Assembly: GCA_003674045.1 (NCBI GenBank)
Contig: PENC01000004.1
Location: forward strand, 248,001-312,000
DNA from: Streptomyces griseocarneus
GTDB taxonomy: Bacteria > Actinomycetota > Actinomycetes > Streptomycetales > Streptomycetaceae
Reading direction: 5' to 3'
Length of the DNA stretch: 64,000 bases
Position numbers and translations under genes: made by a program. Below are positions 19,132 to 28,100 of this stretch, piece after piece. Positions within the stretch are counted from its first letter, which is position 1. Each line of letters opens with the position of its first letter. The notes under the pieces were generated by a model, which was not told where the DNA came from, made no database searches, and saw nothing but the letters and a program-made list of their open reading frames with translations.

Positions 19132-19716
19132 CTACAACTCCTTGAAGTGGTCGAACGGTTCACGGCACGCCTCGCAACGGCGCAGGGCCTTGCACGCCGT
19201 GGAGGAGAAACGGCTGAGCAACGTGGTGTCGGCGGAGCCGCAGTGCGGGCAGCGGACGGGCTCCGGCGCGGCCGCGGACCCGGGAGGGGGCACGGCCTCC
19301 CGCGGCGTTCCTGACCGGCGGGTCGGACCCAGGGTGAGGGCCACCGGCCCGTCGGCCCGGGCGCCGGGGCGGGGCGGGGCCACGCCGGACTCGCCGAGCT
19401 TGCGCCGTCCCTCGGGCGTGATGTCGTCCGTGGACCAGGCGGGGGTGAGCACCGTGCGCACCTCCACCTCGACCATGCCCTCGTCGTGCAGCACCCGTTC
19501 GATGTCCGCCGCCATCGCCTCGACGGCGGGGCAGCCGGTGTAGGTGGGGGTGAGCTCCACCTCGACCCGCCCGGGGCCGGTCAGGTGCAGGCCGCGCAGC
19601 ACACCCAGCTCGGCGAGGGTGACCACGGGGAGTTCCGGGTCGGGCACGGCTCCGGCCAGTTCCAGGAGCTTCTCCTCCAGCACGGTCGGGCCCGGCGGGG
19701 CGGGGGTTCTCACCAT
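19132..19716 (-). CDS. paaD: PaaD, Fe-S assembly factor for phenylacetyl-CoA epoxidase
   Basis: Needed for maturation of the epoxidase electron-transfer subunit. The 194-residue product has an N-terminal MIP18/SufT-type domain (VPDPELPVVTLAELGVLR, TPTYTGCPA) and a C-terminal zinc-ribbon-like module with two CxxC pairs (CPHC, CEAC) and FSSTACKAL, as in enterobacterial PaaD. An Ala/Pro/Arg-rich linker of about 50 residues joins them. The ATG at 19716 overlaps the paaC stop by 7 nt. Confidence 0.95.
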   Translation of the reverse strand: MVRTPAPPGPTVLEEKLLELAGAVPDPELPVVTLAELGVLRGLHLTGPGRVEVELTPTYTGCPAVEAMAADIERVLHDEGMVEVEVRTVLTPAWSTDDITPEGRRKLGESGVAPPRPGARADGPVALTLGPTRRSGTPREAVPPPGSAAAPEPVRCPHCGSADTTLLSRFSSTACKALRRCEACREPFDHFKEL

Positions 19717-20489
19717 GACGCCCCCGGGTGGCTGCGGTGCAGGTGCTGCATCTCGGCGAGCATCCGCCCGAACGGCTCGGTGTGGATGCCCTGGCGGCCC
19801 GCTCCGGCACTCCAGCCGTCGGACCGGGGGCCGGTGGGGAGCGTCAGGCCGGCCTGCTCGACCGTCCGGGAGACCAGGGCCAGCCATCCTTCGTGCAGCG
19901 CCGCCGTGTCGAGGCCGAGCCCGTCGACGGGCTCGAAGAGCTCGCCCGTGCAGCGCCACAGCGCGGTCAGCGCGGTCTGCATGCGCCGGTGGCTCTCCTC
20001 GGTGCCGTCGCCGAGCCGCAGCGTCCACTGCTCGGCGTGGTCCCGGTGGTAGGCGACCTCCTTGACCGCCTTCCGCGCGAGCGGGGCGAACGGGCCGTCG
20101 CCCGCGGCCAGCCGGCCGTACAGCAGCTCCTGGTAGGTGGAGAAGTACAGCTGGCGGGCGATGGTGTGGGCGAAGTCGCCGTTGGGCTGCTCGACCAGCT
20201 GGACATTGCGGAAGGCGCGCTCCTCGCGGAGGTAGGCCAGCTCGTCCTCGTCGCCGACGAGCGAGAGCAGGACGCGGGCCTGGCCGAGCAGGTCCAGCGC
20301 GATGTTGGCGAGGGCCACCTCCTCCTCCAGGACCGGGGCGTGCCCCGCCCACTCCCCCAGCCGGTGCGACAGCACCAGGGCGTCGTCACCGAGCGCCAGC
20401 GCGGCGCCGACGGGGACCGCGCTGCCGGACTGCGGGGCGGTGGCTTCGGGCGCGGAAGCCGAAGGGGCGCCCTGGGGCGTGGTGGTCAC
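19710..20489 (-). CDS. paaC: Phenylacetyl-CoA epoxidase subunit PaaC
   Basis: Structural partner of PaaA in the ring 1,2-epoxidase; ferritin-like fold without full metal site. 259 residues; recognisable blocks are LALGDDALVLSHRLGEW, LANIALDLLGQAR and VKEVAYHRDHAEQW. An Ala/Ser/Pro extension of about 35 residues precedes the domain. The GTG at 20489 overlaps the paaB stop by 4 nt, fitting tight translational coupling. Confidence 0.95.
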   Translation of the reverse strand: MTTTPQGAPSASAPEATAPQSGSAVPVGAALALGDDALVLSHRLGEWAGHAPVLEEEVALANIALDLLGQARVLLSLVGDEDELAYLREERAFRNVQLVEQPNGDFAHTIARQLYFSTYQELLYGRLAAGDGPFAPLARKAVKEVAYHRDHAEQWTLRLGDGTEESHRRMQTALTALWRCTGELFEPVDGLGLDTAALHEGWLALVSRTVEQAGLTLPTGPRSDGWSAGAGRQGIHTEPFGRMLAEMQHLHRSHPGASW

Positions 20490-20773
20490 AGGTGCCGCAC
20501 CCCCTCCGGGATGTCGTAGAAGGTCGGGTGGCGGTAGGGCTTGTCCGCGGCGGGGGCGAAGAAGGGGTCCTTCTCGTCCGGGGAGGAGGCCGTGATCTCG
20601 GCTGAGGGCACCACCCAGATCGAGACGCCCTCGGAGCGCCTGGTGTAGAGATCCCGGGCGTTGCGCAGTGCCATCGCGGCGTCCGGCGCGTGCAGGCTGC
20701 CCGCGTGGGTGTGCGACAGCCCGCGCCTGCTCCGCACGAACACCTCCCACAGTGGCCAATCGGCGCTGGTCAT
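20486..20773 (-). CDS. paaB: Phenylacetyl-CoA epoxidase subunit PaaB
   Basis: Small subunit (95 residues) that bridges the PaaAC heterodimers. Family blocks: [35 protein letters not shown] and [13 protein letters not shown]. Overlaps paaA and paaC by 4 nt each. Confidence 0.95.
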   Translation of the reverse strand: MTSADWPLWEVFVRSRRGLSHTHAGSLHAPDAAMALRNARDLYTRRSEGVSIWVVPSAEITASSPDEKDPFFAPAADKPYRHPTFYDIPEGVRHL

Positions 20774-21732
20774 ACCTGTGCCTCCCGTGCCGTGCCGCCG
20801 TGTTTGCGGGCGTGGGCGGCGGCGGCTTCGCGCACCCACGCGCCTTCCTCGTGTGCTCGCCTGCGCTGCCCGATCCGCTGGTCGTTGCACGGGCCGTTGC
20901 CACGGAGCACCTCGTGGAACTCGTCCCAGTCGATGGGGCCGAAGTCGTGGTGCCCGCTCTCCTCGTTCCACCGGAGATCCGGGTCGGGAAGGGTCAGGCC
21001 CAGGGACTCGGCCTGGGGGACGCAGATGTCCACGAAGCGCCGGCGCAGCTCGTCGTTCGAATGGCGCTTGATCTTCCAGGCCATGGACTGGGCCGAATGG
21101 GCGGATTCGTCGTCCGGCGGGCCGAACATCATCAGGGACGGCCACCACCAGCGGTTCACCGCGTCCTGGGCCATGGCGTGCTGGGCCTCGGTGCCGCGGC
21201 TCAGGGTCAGCAGCAGTTCGTAGCCCTGGCGCTGGTGGAAGGACTCCTCCTTGCAGATGCGCACCATGGCGCGGGCGTAGGGACCGTAGGAGCAGCGGCA
21301 CAGCGGGACCTGGTTGGTGATGGCCGCGCCGTCCACGAGCCAGCCGATGGCGCCGACGTCCGCCCAGGTCAGCGTGGGGTAATTGAAGATCGACGAGTAT
21401 TTCTGGCGGCCGGAGTGCAGCTTGTCGAGGAGCTCGTCCCGCCCGGTTCCCAGGGTCTCGGCGGCACTGTAGAGATACAGGCCGTGACCGGCCTCGTCCT
21501 GCACCTTGGCCATGAGGATGGCCTTGCGGCGCAGGGAGGGCGCCCGGGTGATCCAGTTGGCCTCGGGCTGCATACCGATGATCTCCGAGTGGGCGTGCTG
21601 CGCCATCTGGCGGACGAGCGTGGCGCGGTAGGCGTCGGGCATCCAGTCGCGCGGCTCGATGCGCTCGTCCGCCGCCAGCGCGGCGTCGAAGACCGCCTCG
21701 CAGCCCCGTGTGTCCGGTGCCGTCGTCGTCAT
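20770..21732 (-). CDS. paaA: Phenylacetyl-CoA 1,2-epoxidase catalytic subunit PaaA
   Basis: Diiron oxygenase that epoxidises the ring of phenylacetyl-CoA, the committing step of aerobic phenylacetate breakdown. The 320-residue product has the carboxylate-bridged iron ligands in [14 protein letters not shown] and [10 protein letters not shown], plus the [12 protein letters not shown] segment. First gene of paaABCDE; no recognisable leader gene. Upstream lies a PaaR-type palindrome (21768-21781) and, further upstream, a TTATCCACAGG element (21818-21826 region). No phenylacetate-CoA ligase (paaK) is present in the window. Confidence 0.97.
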   Translation of the reverse strand: MTTTAPDTRGCEAVFDAALAADERIEPRDWMPDAYRATLVRQMAQHAHSEIIGMQPEANWITRAPSLRRKAILMAKVQDEAGHGLYLYSAAETLGTGRDELLDKLHSGRQKYSSIFNYPTLTWADVGAIGWLVDGAAITNQVPLCRCSYGPYARAMVRICKEESFHQRQGYELLLTLSRGTEAQHAMAQDAVNRWWWPSLMMFGPPDDESAHSAQSMAWKIKRHSNDELRRRFVDICVPQAESLGLTLPDPDLRWNEESGHHDFGPIDWDEFHEVLRGNGPCNDQRIGQRRRAHEEGAWVREAAAAHARKHGGTAREAQV

Positions 21733-21767
21733 GGTGGGCCCCCTGCCTTCCCCGAACTCCCCGACCG

Positions 21768-21781
21768 ACCGATCGTTCGGT
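21768..21781. promoter_or_regulatory. PaaR-type operator, paaA promoter
   Basis: ACCGATCGTTCGGT fits ACCGNNCGNNCGGT, the core I recall for the TetR-family PaaR of Corynebacterium. It lies 36 nt upstream of the paaA start. Flanking bases extend the similarity to the other two copies in the window. Confidence 0.75.
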
Positions 21782-21817
21782 TCAATGGTGGGCCGCCGGA
21801 TTCGAGGGTGTCAAGCC

Positions 21818-21826
21818 TGTGGATAA
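21818..21826 (-). promoter_or_regulatory. TTATCCACA element (DnaA-box-like), paaA promoter
   Basis: Read in the direction of paaA transcription the sequence is TTATCCACAGGCTTGACA, 36 bp upstream of the PaaR palindrome. TTGACA inside it could be a -35. The same element occurs at the other two PaaR sites. Confidence 0.5.
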
Positions 21827-21909
21827 CCGGTGCGCGCTGGGATCGGCGAGGTGGCCTGGGTACCGTTCGTGTGCACGAACAACAGGCGGCACGCAAGATC
21901 GGGGCGGGT

Positions 21910-22581
21910 ATGGAAGCGGATGACGGGCGGAACGAGCGGTCCGGTTCCGTCGCGGGCCTGTCCCTGCCCTCGCGCGTCGCCGTCGCCATCGGCGTCGCCG
22001 TCGTGACGGTCGCGGCGGCCGTTCACCTGGCGATGGTGTTCCTCCATGTCGCCCCGCCGAATGTGGTCAGCAAGGAGCACTCGGCGGCCATAGGTGACTA
22101 CATCTATCCGGAGTTCGAGCAGAACTGGAAGCTCTTCGCTCCCAATCCGCTGCAGCAGAACATAGCCGTCCAGGCCCGTGCCGAACTGCGCGGAGCCGAC
22201 GGCCGGTCGACGGTCACGCAGTGGTTCGACCTGTCCGCCCAGGACGGCGCCGCGATACACCACAACCCCTTCCCCAGCCACACCCAGCAGAACGAACTGC
22301 GGCGCGCCTGGGACTTCTACGTCGGCTCGCACGACGCCAAGGAGCAGCCCATGGGCATGCGGGGCGAGCTCTCCGAGCAGTACGTCCGGCGCATCGTCAT
22401 GCTCCGGCTCGGCGCCGAGCGGGACGGGCGCCCGGTCGAGCGCGTGCAGGTGCGGTCCGTGACCCGCTCCGTCGCGCCGCCGCCGTGGAGCGACGAGAAG
22501 GCCGCCACCAAACCCACCTACCGCGTGCTGGGCTGGTGGCCCGTCACCACCGCCGACCTGCCGGAGGCGAAGAACCGGTGA
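21910..22581 (+). CDS. DUF5819 membrane-anchored protein, partner of HTTM protein
   Basis: About 223 residues: short charged N-terminus, one membrane helix (about residues 22-42) and an extracytoplasmic domain with FEQNWKLFAPNPLQQNIAVQA, the signature of DUF5819, and WDFYVGSHD. Function unknown. It overlaps the HTTM gene by 4 nt (GTGA), so the two work together. The pair recalls the SdpA/SdpB proteins that mature a secreted toxin in Bacillus, but no toxin gene is adjacent. The ATG at 21910 is tentative; an in-frame GTG at 21871 sits just after TACCGT. Confidence 0.75.
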   Translation: MEADDGRNERSGSVAGLSLPSRVAVAIGVAVVTVAAAVHLAMVFLHVAPPNVVSKEHSAAIGDYIYPEFEQNWKLFAPNPLQQNIAVQARAELRGADGRSTVTQWFDLSAQDGAAIHHNPFPSHTQQNELRRAWDFYVGSHDAKEQPMGMRGELSEQYVRRIVMLRLGAERDGRPVERVQVRSVTRSVAPPPWSDEKAATKPTYRVLGWWPVTTADLPEAKNR

Positions 22582-23861
22582 GCACCCTCACGACCTCCCT
22601 CGCGCGCGGGATCGACCGCGTCACCGGCTCCCCCCTCGGCCGCTACCAGGCCGCGGTGATCCGGATAGGCATCTCCTTCGTCTGGCTGTGCTTCCTGATC
22701 CGCGAGTGGCCCAACCGCCACGAGATGTACGGGACCGACGGCCCGTGGAACTGGGAGATGGCGCGTCGGCTGACTGCCGACAACCACGCCTTCACCGCCC
22801 TCGTCTGGTCCGACAGCGGCCTGTGGTTCGAGACCGTCTACGCGCTCGCCCTCGTCGCGAGCGTCCTGCTGCTGCTCGGCTGGCGGACGCGCACCATGTC
22901 CGTGCTGTTCATGATCGGGGTGCTGTCGCTGCAGAACCGCAGCGTCTTCCTCGGCGACGGCGGTGACAACGTCATCCACCTGCTGTCCCTCTACCTCGTC
23001 CTCACCCGCTGCGGGCTGGTGTGGTCCCTCGACGCCCGGCGCGCCCGACGCCGGGCGCGGGCCGCGGCTGCCGCGCAGAAGGCCGAGGAAAAGACCGAGG
23101 AGACACCTGGAGAGACGGCCGGAGGGAAGGGAAACCCGGTCGGCCACGACGTCTGCGGCATCGTGCTGTGGGCCCTGTGCGGACTCGCGCTGGCCGTCGT
23201 GCAGGCGGCCGGGCACAGCCGGATGATGTGGACGACGAACGGTCCGCTCCCCGGCCTCGGCTGGGCGGCGGTCTTCTGGGGGCTGTGGCTCGTCCAGGGC
23301 CTGTGGTGGTGCGTGCGGCGCTACGCGCCCGGGGAGCCCCGGGCCGTCCTGAACGTCTTCGCCGACCTGGCCCACAACGCGGCGATGCTGGTCATCATGG
23401 CGGAGGTCTGCCTGATCTACGCCACGGCCGGCTGGTACAAGATCCAGGGTTCGCGCTGGCAGGACGGCACCGCGCTCTACTACCCGCTGCACCTCGACTA
23501 CTTCGCGCCGTGGCCCGAGCTCTCGCGCGTCCTGGCGGGCAACAGCGTCATGGTGCTGCTGCTGAGCTACGGCACGGTGGCCGTGCAGGTCGCCTTCCCG
23601 TTCACCCTGCTGAACCGCCGGGTCAAGAACGTGCTGCTGGGCGTGATGATGATCGAGCACCTCGGCATCGCCGTCGCCCTCGGACTGCCGTTCTTCTCGC
23701 TGGCGATGATCGTGGCCGACGCGGTGTTCCTGCCGACTTCCTTCCTGAAGCGCCTGGGCTCCTCCGTCGGCCGCGTCCGCGAGCGGGTGCTGGCCGGCCG
23801 TACGGAGGCCGTGCCGCAGCAGCGCGAGGGCGAGGCCGCGGCCCGCACCCTGGTGCCCTGA
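22578..23861 (+). CDS. HTTM-domain integral membrane protein
   Basis: A 427-residue polytopic protein with the HTTM (horizontally transferred transmembrane) domain related to vitamin-K gamma-carboxylase. Seen: the YGTDGPWNWE opening loop, LGWRTRTMSVLFMIGVLSLQ, the conserved DGGDNVIHLLSLYLVLT and VWSLDARR, and LIYATAGWYKIQGSRWQDGTA. About eight hydrophobic segments; a charged loop rich in Glu/Lys sits near residues 160-190. Coupled to the DUF5819 gene. Substrate unknown. Confidence 0.85.
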   Translation: MSTLTTSLARGIDRVTGSPLGRYQAAVIRIGISFVWLCFLIREWPNRHEMYGTDGPWNWEMARRLTADNHAFTALVWSDSGLWFETVYALALVASVLLLLGWRTRTMSVLFMIGVLSLQNRSVFLGDGGDNVIHLLSLYLVLTRCGLVWSLDARRARRRARAAAAAQKAEEKTEETPGETAGGKGNPVGHDVCGIVLWALCGLALAVVQAAGHSRMMWTTNGPLPGLGWAAVFWGLWLVQGLWWCVRRYAPGEPRAVLNVFADLAHNAAMLVIMAEVCLIYATAGWYKIQGSRWQDGTALYYPLHLDYFAPWPELSRVLAGNSVMVLLLSYGTVAVQVAFPFTLLNRRVKNVLLGVMMIEHLGIAVALGLPFFSLAMIVADAVFLPTSFLKRLGSSVGRVRERVLAGRTEAVPQQREGEAAARTLVP

Positions 23862-23905
23862 CACCGCCCCCGGTCTGCGGCGACGGCCGGGCGCGGGCCG
23901 GAACG

Positions 23906-23911
23906 TAGGCT
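23906..23911 (+). promoter_or_regulatory. -10 box TAGGCT, leaderless start of the methyltransferase
   Basis: TAGGCT ends 6 nt before the ATG at 23918. Confidence 0.6.
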
Positions 23912-23917
23912 GAGGAC

Positions 23918-24697
23918 ATGACCGAGAACGCAGCCGTGACAGCCCTGCGACAGTGGGGCGAGCTCGCCCCCGACGCCGTGCTGCTGGACGGCTTCCACGC
24001 CCTGAAGCACGCACTTCGCTTCGGGGCGGACGTGCGGCTCGCGGTCTGCGACGACAGGGCCGCCGCCCTGGGGCTCGCGGCCGCGCTCGCCGACGATCTG
24101 ACGGAGGTGCTCGGCGAGCGGCTCGTCGAGGTCCCGGCGCGGAGCCTGCGGGAGCTGCTTCCGCGCGTCCACCCGACGGGAGTGGCCGCGCTGGCGGCGC
24201 GGCCCAGCCGCCGGAAGAACCTCGACTCCCTCTCGCGGGCGCCCCGGCGCGCCCCCGTCGTGGTGCTCGACAACCCCCGCAACCTCGGCAACGTCGGTGC
24301 CGTCGTCCGCCTCGCCGCGGGCTTCGGAGCCACGGGCGTGGTCACCACGGGCGACATGGACCCCTGGCATCCCAACGCCGTACGGGCCGGGGCCGGGCTG
24401 CACTACGCGACGGCCGTCGAGCACCTGCCGCTGCCCGAGCTGCCGCCCGGCCCGCTCTACGCTCTGGACCCGGAGGGCGACGACATCAGGACCGTCGGCT
24501 TCCCCGACGACGCCCTCGTGGCCTTCGGCTCCGAGCGCCACGGGATCTCGCCCGAGCTGAGGGAGAGGGCGACCCGGCTGGTCGCCCTTCCCATGCGGCC
24601 GCAGGTCTCCAGCTACAACCTCGCGACGAGCGTCGCCATGGCCCTCTTCCACTGGGGAGGCACGGCCGCCGACCTGCCTGCCGGGCCGCTCGGCTAG
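23918..24697 (+). CDS. SpoU/TrmH-family RNA 2'-O-methyltransferase
   Basis: SAM-dependent ribose methyltransferase with the SPOUT knot. 259 residues. Motifs: VLDNPRNLGNVGAVVRLAAGFG (motif 1), VAFGSERHGISPEL (motif 2) and LPMRPQVSSYNLATSVAMALF (motif 3 with the catalytic Asn). Could modify rRNA or tRNA; the target is not clear. Its TAG stop shares bases with the stop of convergent paaN (CTAG). Probably leaderless. Confidence 0.92.
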   Translation: MTENAAVTALRQWGELAPDAVLLDGFHALKHALRFGADVRLAVCDDRAAALGLAAALADDLTEVLGERLVEVPARSLRELLPRVHPTGVAALAARPSRRKNLDSLSRAPRRAPVVVLDNPRNLGNVGAVVRLAAGFGATGVVTTGDMDPWHPNAVRAGAGLHYATAVEHLPLPELPPGPLYALDPEGDDIRTVGFPDDALVAFGSERHGISPELRERATRLVALPMRPQVSSYNLATSVAMALFHWGGTAADLPAGPLG

Positions 24698-26394
24698 GCC
24701 GGGCGGCGCACCTCGACCGTGCGGAAGCGGCTCGCGACGAACGCGCTGTCGCACAGCACCGCGTTCGCCGCGGGGTTGCCGCCGGAGCCGTGGAAGTCGG
24801 AGTAGGCGGCGGTCTGGTTGACGTACACCCCGCCGGTCAGGTTCAGGGAGAGCTGGGCGCACTCCTCCAGGCAGGCCTCCTCCACCAGCCGCTCGACCTC
24901 CGGCGAGGTGGTGTAGGCGCCGACGGTCATCGCGCCTTTCTCGCGCACCGTGCGCCGCAGCAGCCGCACGGCGTCCGCGGCGGAGTCGACCGCCACCGCG
25001 AACGACACCGGGCCGAAGCACTCCGAGAGATAGGCCGCCTCGGAATCCGGCTTGGCGCCGTCCAGCTTCACGATCACAGGGGTGCGGACCGTGGCGTCGG
25101 GGAAGTCGGGGTTGGTCACCGAGCGGGAGGCGAGGGCGACTTCGCCGAGCTGCGCCGCGGCGCCGATGCGCTCCTCGACCTGGCCGTTGACGATCGCGCC
25201 CAGCAGGGCGTTGGCCCTGGCGTCGTCGCTCAGCAGGCCGCTCACCGCCGTGGCCAGATCCGCCACGACCTCGTCGTAGGACTTGTGCCCGGCGTCGGTG
25301 CCGATGCCGTCGCGCGGGATGAGGAGATTCTGCGGGGTGGTGCACATCTGGCCGCTGTAGAGCGACAGGGAGAAGGCCAGATTGCTCAGCAGGCCCTTGT
25401 AGTCGTCGGTGGAGTCGATGACGACGGTGTTCACCCCGGCCTTCTCCGTGAAGACCTGCGCCTGGCGGGCGTTGGCCTCCAGCCAGTCGCCGAACGCGGT
25501 TGAGCCGGTGTAGTCGACGATGCGGATCTCGGGGCGCACGGCCAGGGCCTTGGCGATGCCCTCGCCCTGCCGCTCGGCCGCCAGGGCGACCAGGTCCGGG
25601 GAGAAGCCCGCGTCGCGGAGGACCTCGCGCGCGACGCGCACGGTGAGGGCCAGGGGCAGCACGGCGCGCGGATGCGGCTTGACCAGCACCGCGTTGCCCG
25701 TGGCCAGGGAGGCGAACAGGCCGGGGTAGCCGTTCCACGTGGGGAACGTGTTGCAGCCGATCAGCAGGGAGATGCCGCGCGGCACCGGAGTGAACTCCTT
25801 GCGCAGCTCCAGCGGTTCGCGCTTGCCCTGCGGCTTGGACCAGTCCGCCGAGTGCGGGGTGCGGGTCTGCTCGGCGAAGGCGTACGCGACGGCTTCCAGG
25901 CCCCGGTCCTGGGCATGCGGGCCACCGGCCTGGAAGGCCATCATGAACGCCTGCCCGCTGGTGTGCATGACCGCGTGCGCGAACTCGTGGGACCGGGCGT
26001 TGATCCGGGCGAGGATCTCCAGACAGACCGCCGCCCGCGCCTCGGGGCCCGCCTCCCGCCACTGCGGCATCGCCGCGCGCATGGCGGGCAGCAGTACGTC
26101 GGCGTCGGGGTGCGGATACTCGATGCCCAGCTCCGGCCCGTACGGGGAGACTTCGCCGCCCGCCCAGCCGTCCGTGCCCGGCTGGTCCAGCTCGAAGCGC
26201 TTGCCGCGCAGCGCCTCGAAGGCGGCCTGCCCGTCGGCCGGGCTCGGGCTGCCCGGCACGCCCTCCGGCCCGTACGCCTTCGGGTGCTCGGGGAAGGGCG
26301 ACCAGTAGACGCGCGTGCGGATGGCGTCGAGAGCCTGGTCGAGAGTGGAGAGGTGCTTCTCGGTCAACTGGGCGGTGCTGAGTCCGGCGGTCAC
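24694..26394 (-). CDS. paaN: PaaN, phenylacetate-pathway aldehyde dehydrogenase-like protein
   Basis: Aldehyde dehydrogenase superfamily protein of the actinobacterial phenylacetate pathway, thought to act on the ring-opened semialdehyde. 566 residues: N-terminal family-specific region (YWSPFPEHPKAYG), then the ALDH fold with FPTWNGYPGLFASLATGNAVLVKPHP, DYTGSTAFGDWLE and FTEKAGVNTVVI, and the catalytic Cys region YSGQMCTTPQN. Unlike PaaZ it lacks a fused hydratase domain. The GTG at 26394 follows a GAGGAG site. Shares its upstream region, including a PaaR-type palindrome, with paaH. Confidence 0.92.
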   Translation of the reverse strand: MTAGLSTAQLTEKHLSTLDQALDAIRTRVYWSPFPEHPKAYGPEGVPGSPSPADGQAAFEALRGKRFELDQPGTDGWAGGEVSPYGPELGIEYPHPDADVLLPAMRAAMPQWREAGPEARAAVCLEILARINARSHEFAHAVMHTSGQAFMMAFQAGGPHAQDRGLEAVAYAFAEQTRTPHSADWSKPQGKREPLELRKEFTPVPRGISLLIGCNTFPTWNGYPGLFASLATGNAVLVKPHPRAVLPLALTVRVAREVLRDAGFSPDLVALAAERQGEGIAKALAVRPEIRIVDYTGSTAFGDWLEANARQAQVFTEKAGVNTVVIDSTDDYKGLLSNLAFSLSLYSGQMCTTPQNLLIPRDGIGTDAGHKSYDEVVADLATAVSGLLSDDARANALLGAIVNGQVEERIGAAAQLGEVALASRSVTNPDFPDATVRTPVIVKLDGAKPDSEAAYLSECFGPVSFAVAVDSAADAVRLLRRTVREKGAMTVGAYTTSPEVERLVEEACLEECAQLSLNLTGGVYVNQTAAYSDFHGSGGNPAANAVLCDSAFVASRFRTVEVRRPA

Positions 26395-26502
26395 ACTGAC
26401 CAACTCCTCGTCGAGCCGGTTTCGGATGGGGCGACAGGCTTCGGGCAACACAGATCGGCAACGCGCTTCGGGGTACCGGTGGCTCCCCCGCTGGATACAG
26501 TA

Positions 26503-26516
26503 ACCGAACGATCGGT
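26503..26516. promoter_or_regulatory. PaaR-type operator, paaN/paaH divergent promoter
   Basis: ACCGAACGATCGGT, an exact match to ACCGNNCGNNCGGT, between divergent paaN and paaH (109 and 56 nt from the two start codons). Confidence 0.75.
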
Positions 26517-26540
26517 CGGGACAAGAGGGCCCGGCGAACC

Positions 26541-26549
26541 TGTGGACAA
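26541..26549 (-). promoter_or_regulatory. TTGTCCACA element (DnaA-box-like), paaN promoter side
   Basis: On the minus strand TTGTCCACAGG, 24 bp upstream of the PaaR palindrome relative to paaN. Matches the preferred Streptomyces DnaA-box 9-mer exactly. Confidence 0.5.
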
Positions 26550-26571
26550 CTCATCGGGGAGGATCACCGGC

Positions 26572-28098
26572 ATGACCGCTATCGAGCCGAACGCGACCGT
26601 CGCCGTCGTCGGCGCCGGGACCATGGGCCGGGGGATCGCCCAGGTCGCCCTCACCGCGGGCCACCCCGTGCGGCTGTACGACGCCGCCGAGGGCCTGGCG
26701 GCCGAGGCGGTGCGGGCCATCGGCGCACGCCTCGACCGCCTCGTGGAGAAGGGCACGCTCGCCGCGGCCGAACGCGACGCGGCCCGCGCCCGGCTGCACC
26801 CTGCAACGGGCCTGGACGATCTCGCTGGACCGGCGCTCGTCATCGAGGCGATTCTGGAGGAACTGCCCGCCAAACAGAAGCTGTTCAGTGAGCTGGAATC
26901 GGTCGTTCCGGAGGATTGCCTGCTCGCCACCAACACGTCCTCCCTCTCCGTGACGGCCGTTGGGGGAGCCCTGCGCAGGCCCGGCCGCTTCGTCGGCCTG
27001 CACTTCTTCAACCCCGCCCCGCTGCTGCCGCTCGTGGAGGTGGTCCGGGGCGCCGCGACCGACCCCGCCGCGGCGGACCGCGCGCACGCGACCGTGGCCG
27101 CGTGGGGGAAGACCCCGGTGCGCTGCGCCGACACACCCGGCTTCGTCGTCAACCGCCTCGCCCGGCCCTTCTACGCCGAAGCGTTTCGCCTCCACGAGGA
27201 ACGGGCCGCGGACCCGGCCACGCTCGACGCCGTCCTGCGCGAGTCGGGCGGCTTTCCCATGGGCCCCTTCGAACTCACCGACCTCATCGGCCAGGATGTG
27301 AACGAAGCCGTCACCCGTTCGGTCTACGAGTCCTTCTTCCAGGACCCGAAGTTCAGGCCCTCGCTCGCACAGCGACGGCTCGTACAGGCGGGCCTGCTCG
27401 GCCGCAAGAGCGGCCGCGGCTGGTACGACCACGCGGCCGGAGCGGAACGACCGCTGCCGCACACGGCCGAGTCCTGCGCGGCGCCCGGGGAGCTGGCGCT
27501 CCAGGGCCCGCTGCCCATCGCCTGCGCGGCGCTGCGCGGGATGATCGAGGAAGCGGGCATCGCGATCAGCGAGAAGCCCGGCCCGGGCGCCCGCGGCGTC
27601 GACTCCGGCGGTTTCGTCCTGCCCGGCGGCACGGAGCTCTCCCTCACCGACGGCCACCGGGCCACGGTGGCCACAGGCCCCCGTATCCACTTCGACCTGG
27701 CCCTCGACTACCGGACCTGCGACCGTATCGCCCTCGCGCCGTCCGCCACCGCCCCCGAGGCGGACGTGCGCGCGGCGATCGGTCTGTTCCAGGCGCTCGG
27801 CAAACGGGTCAGCGTCATGGGCGACGCCCCGGGGCTGATCGTGGCCCGGACGGTCGCCATGCTCGTCGACTTCGCCGAGGACGCCGTCGGGCGCGGCATC
27901 GCGAGCCCGGAGGACGTCGACACCGCCATGCGCCTCGGCGTGAACCACCCCCGCGGCCCCCTGGAATGGGGGCGCGCCGTCGGCGCCGGCTGGGTGCGCC
28001 GGGTGCTGGGCAACCTGCACACCGAATACCCCGACGGGCGCTACGCACCGTCCCAGCCGCTGCTCCGCCGTGCAGCCGTCGAAGAGAGCCTGCTGTAA
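26572..28098 (+). CDS. paaH: 3-hydroxyacyl-CoA dehydrogenase, PaaH type
   Basis: NAD-dependent oxidation of 3-hydroxyadipyl-CoA or similar 3-hydroxyacyl-CoA. 508 residues. Rossmann motif VVGAGTMGRGIAQVA, catalytic His in GLHFFNPAPLLPLVEVV, NRLARPFYAEA, then a second C-terminal 3HCDH-like half (residues about 310-508) with an unusual intervening segment, as in PaaH proteins. A good GGGGAGG site precedes the ATG. Downstream TetR gene begins 3 nt after its stop, so they are cotranscribed. Confidence 0.93.
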   Translation: MTAIEPNATVAVVGAGTMGRGIAQVALTAGHPVRLYDAAEGLAAEAVRAIGARLDRLVEKGTLAAAERDAARARLHPATGLDDLAGPALVIEAILEELPAKQKLFSELESVVPEDCLLATNTSSLSVTAVGGALRRPGRFVGLHFFNPAPLLPLVEVVRGAATDPAAADRAHATVAAWGKTPVRCADTPGFVVNRLARPFYAEAFRLHEERAADPATLDAVLRESGGFPMGPFELTDLIGQDVNEAVTRSVYESFFQDPKFRPSLAQRRLVQAGLLGRKSGRGWYDHAAGAERPLPHTAESCAAPGELALQGPLPIACAALRGMIEEAGIAISEKPGPGARGVDSGGFVLPGGTELSLTDGHRATVATGPRIHFDLALDYRTCDRIALAPSATAPEADVRAAIGLFQALGKRVSVMGDAPGLIVARTVAMLVDFAEDAVGRGIASPEDVDTAMRLGVNHPRGPLEWGRAVGAGWVRRVLGNLHTEYPDGRYAPSQPLLRRAAVEESLL

Positions 28099-28100
28099 TC

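Noticed and set aside
20668..21909. Plus-strand open frame upstream of the DUF5819 gene
   Set aside because: It lies antisense to paaB and paaA, which are certain. The DUF5819 protein needs only the last part.
23567..26554. Very long minus-strand open frame (nearly 1000 codons) across the HTTM, methyltransferase and paaN genes
   Set aside because: Arg/Pro/Ala/His-rich and antisense or frame-shifted to clear genes; typical GC-rich artefact.
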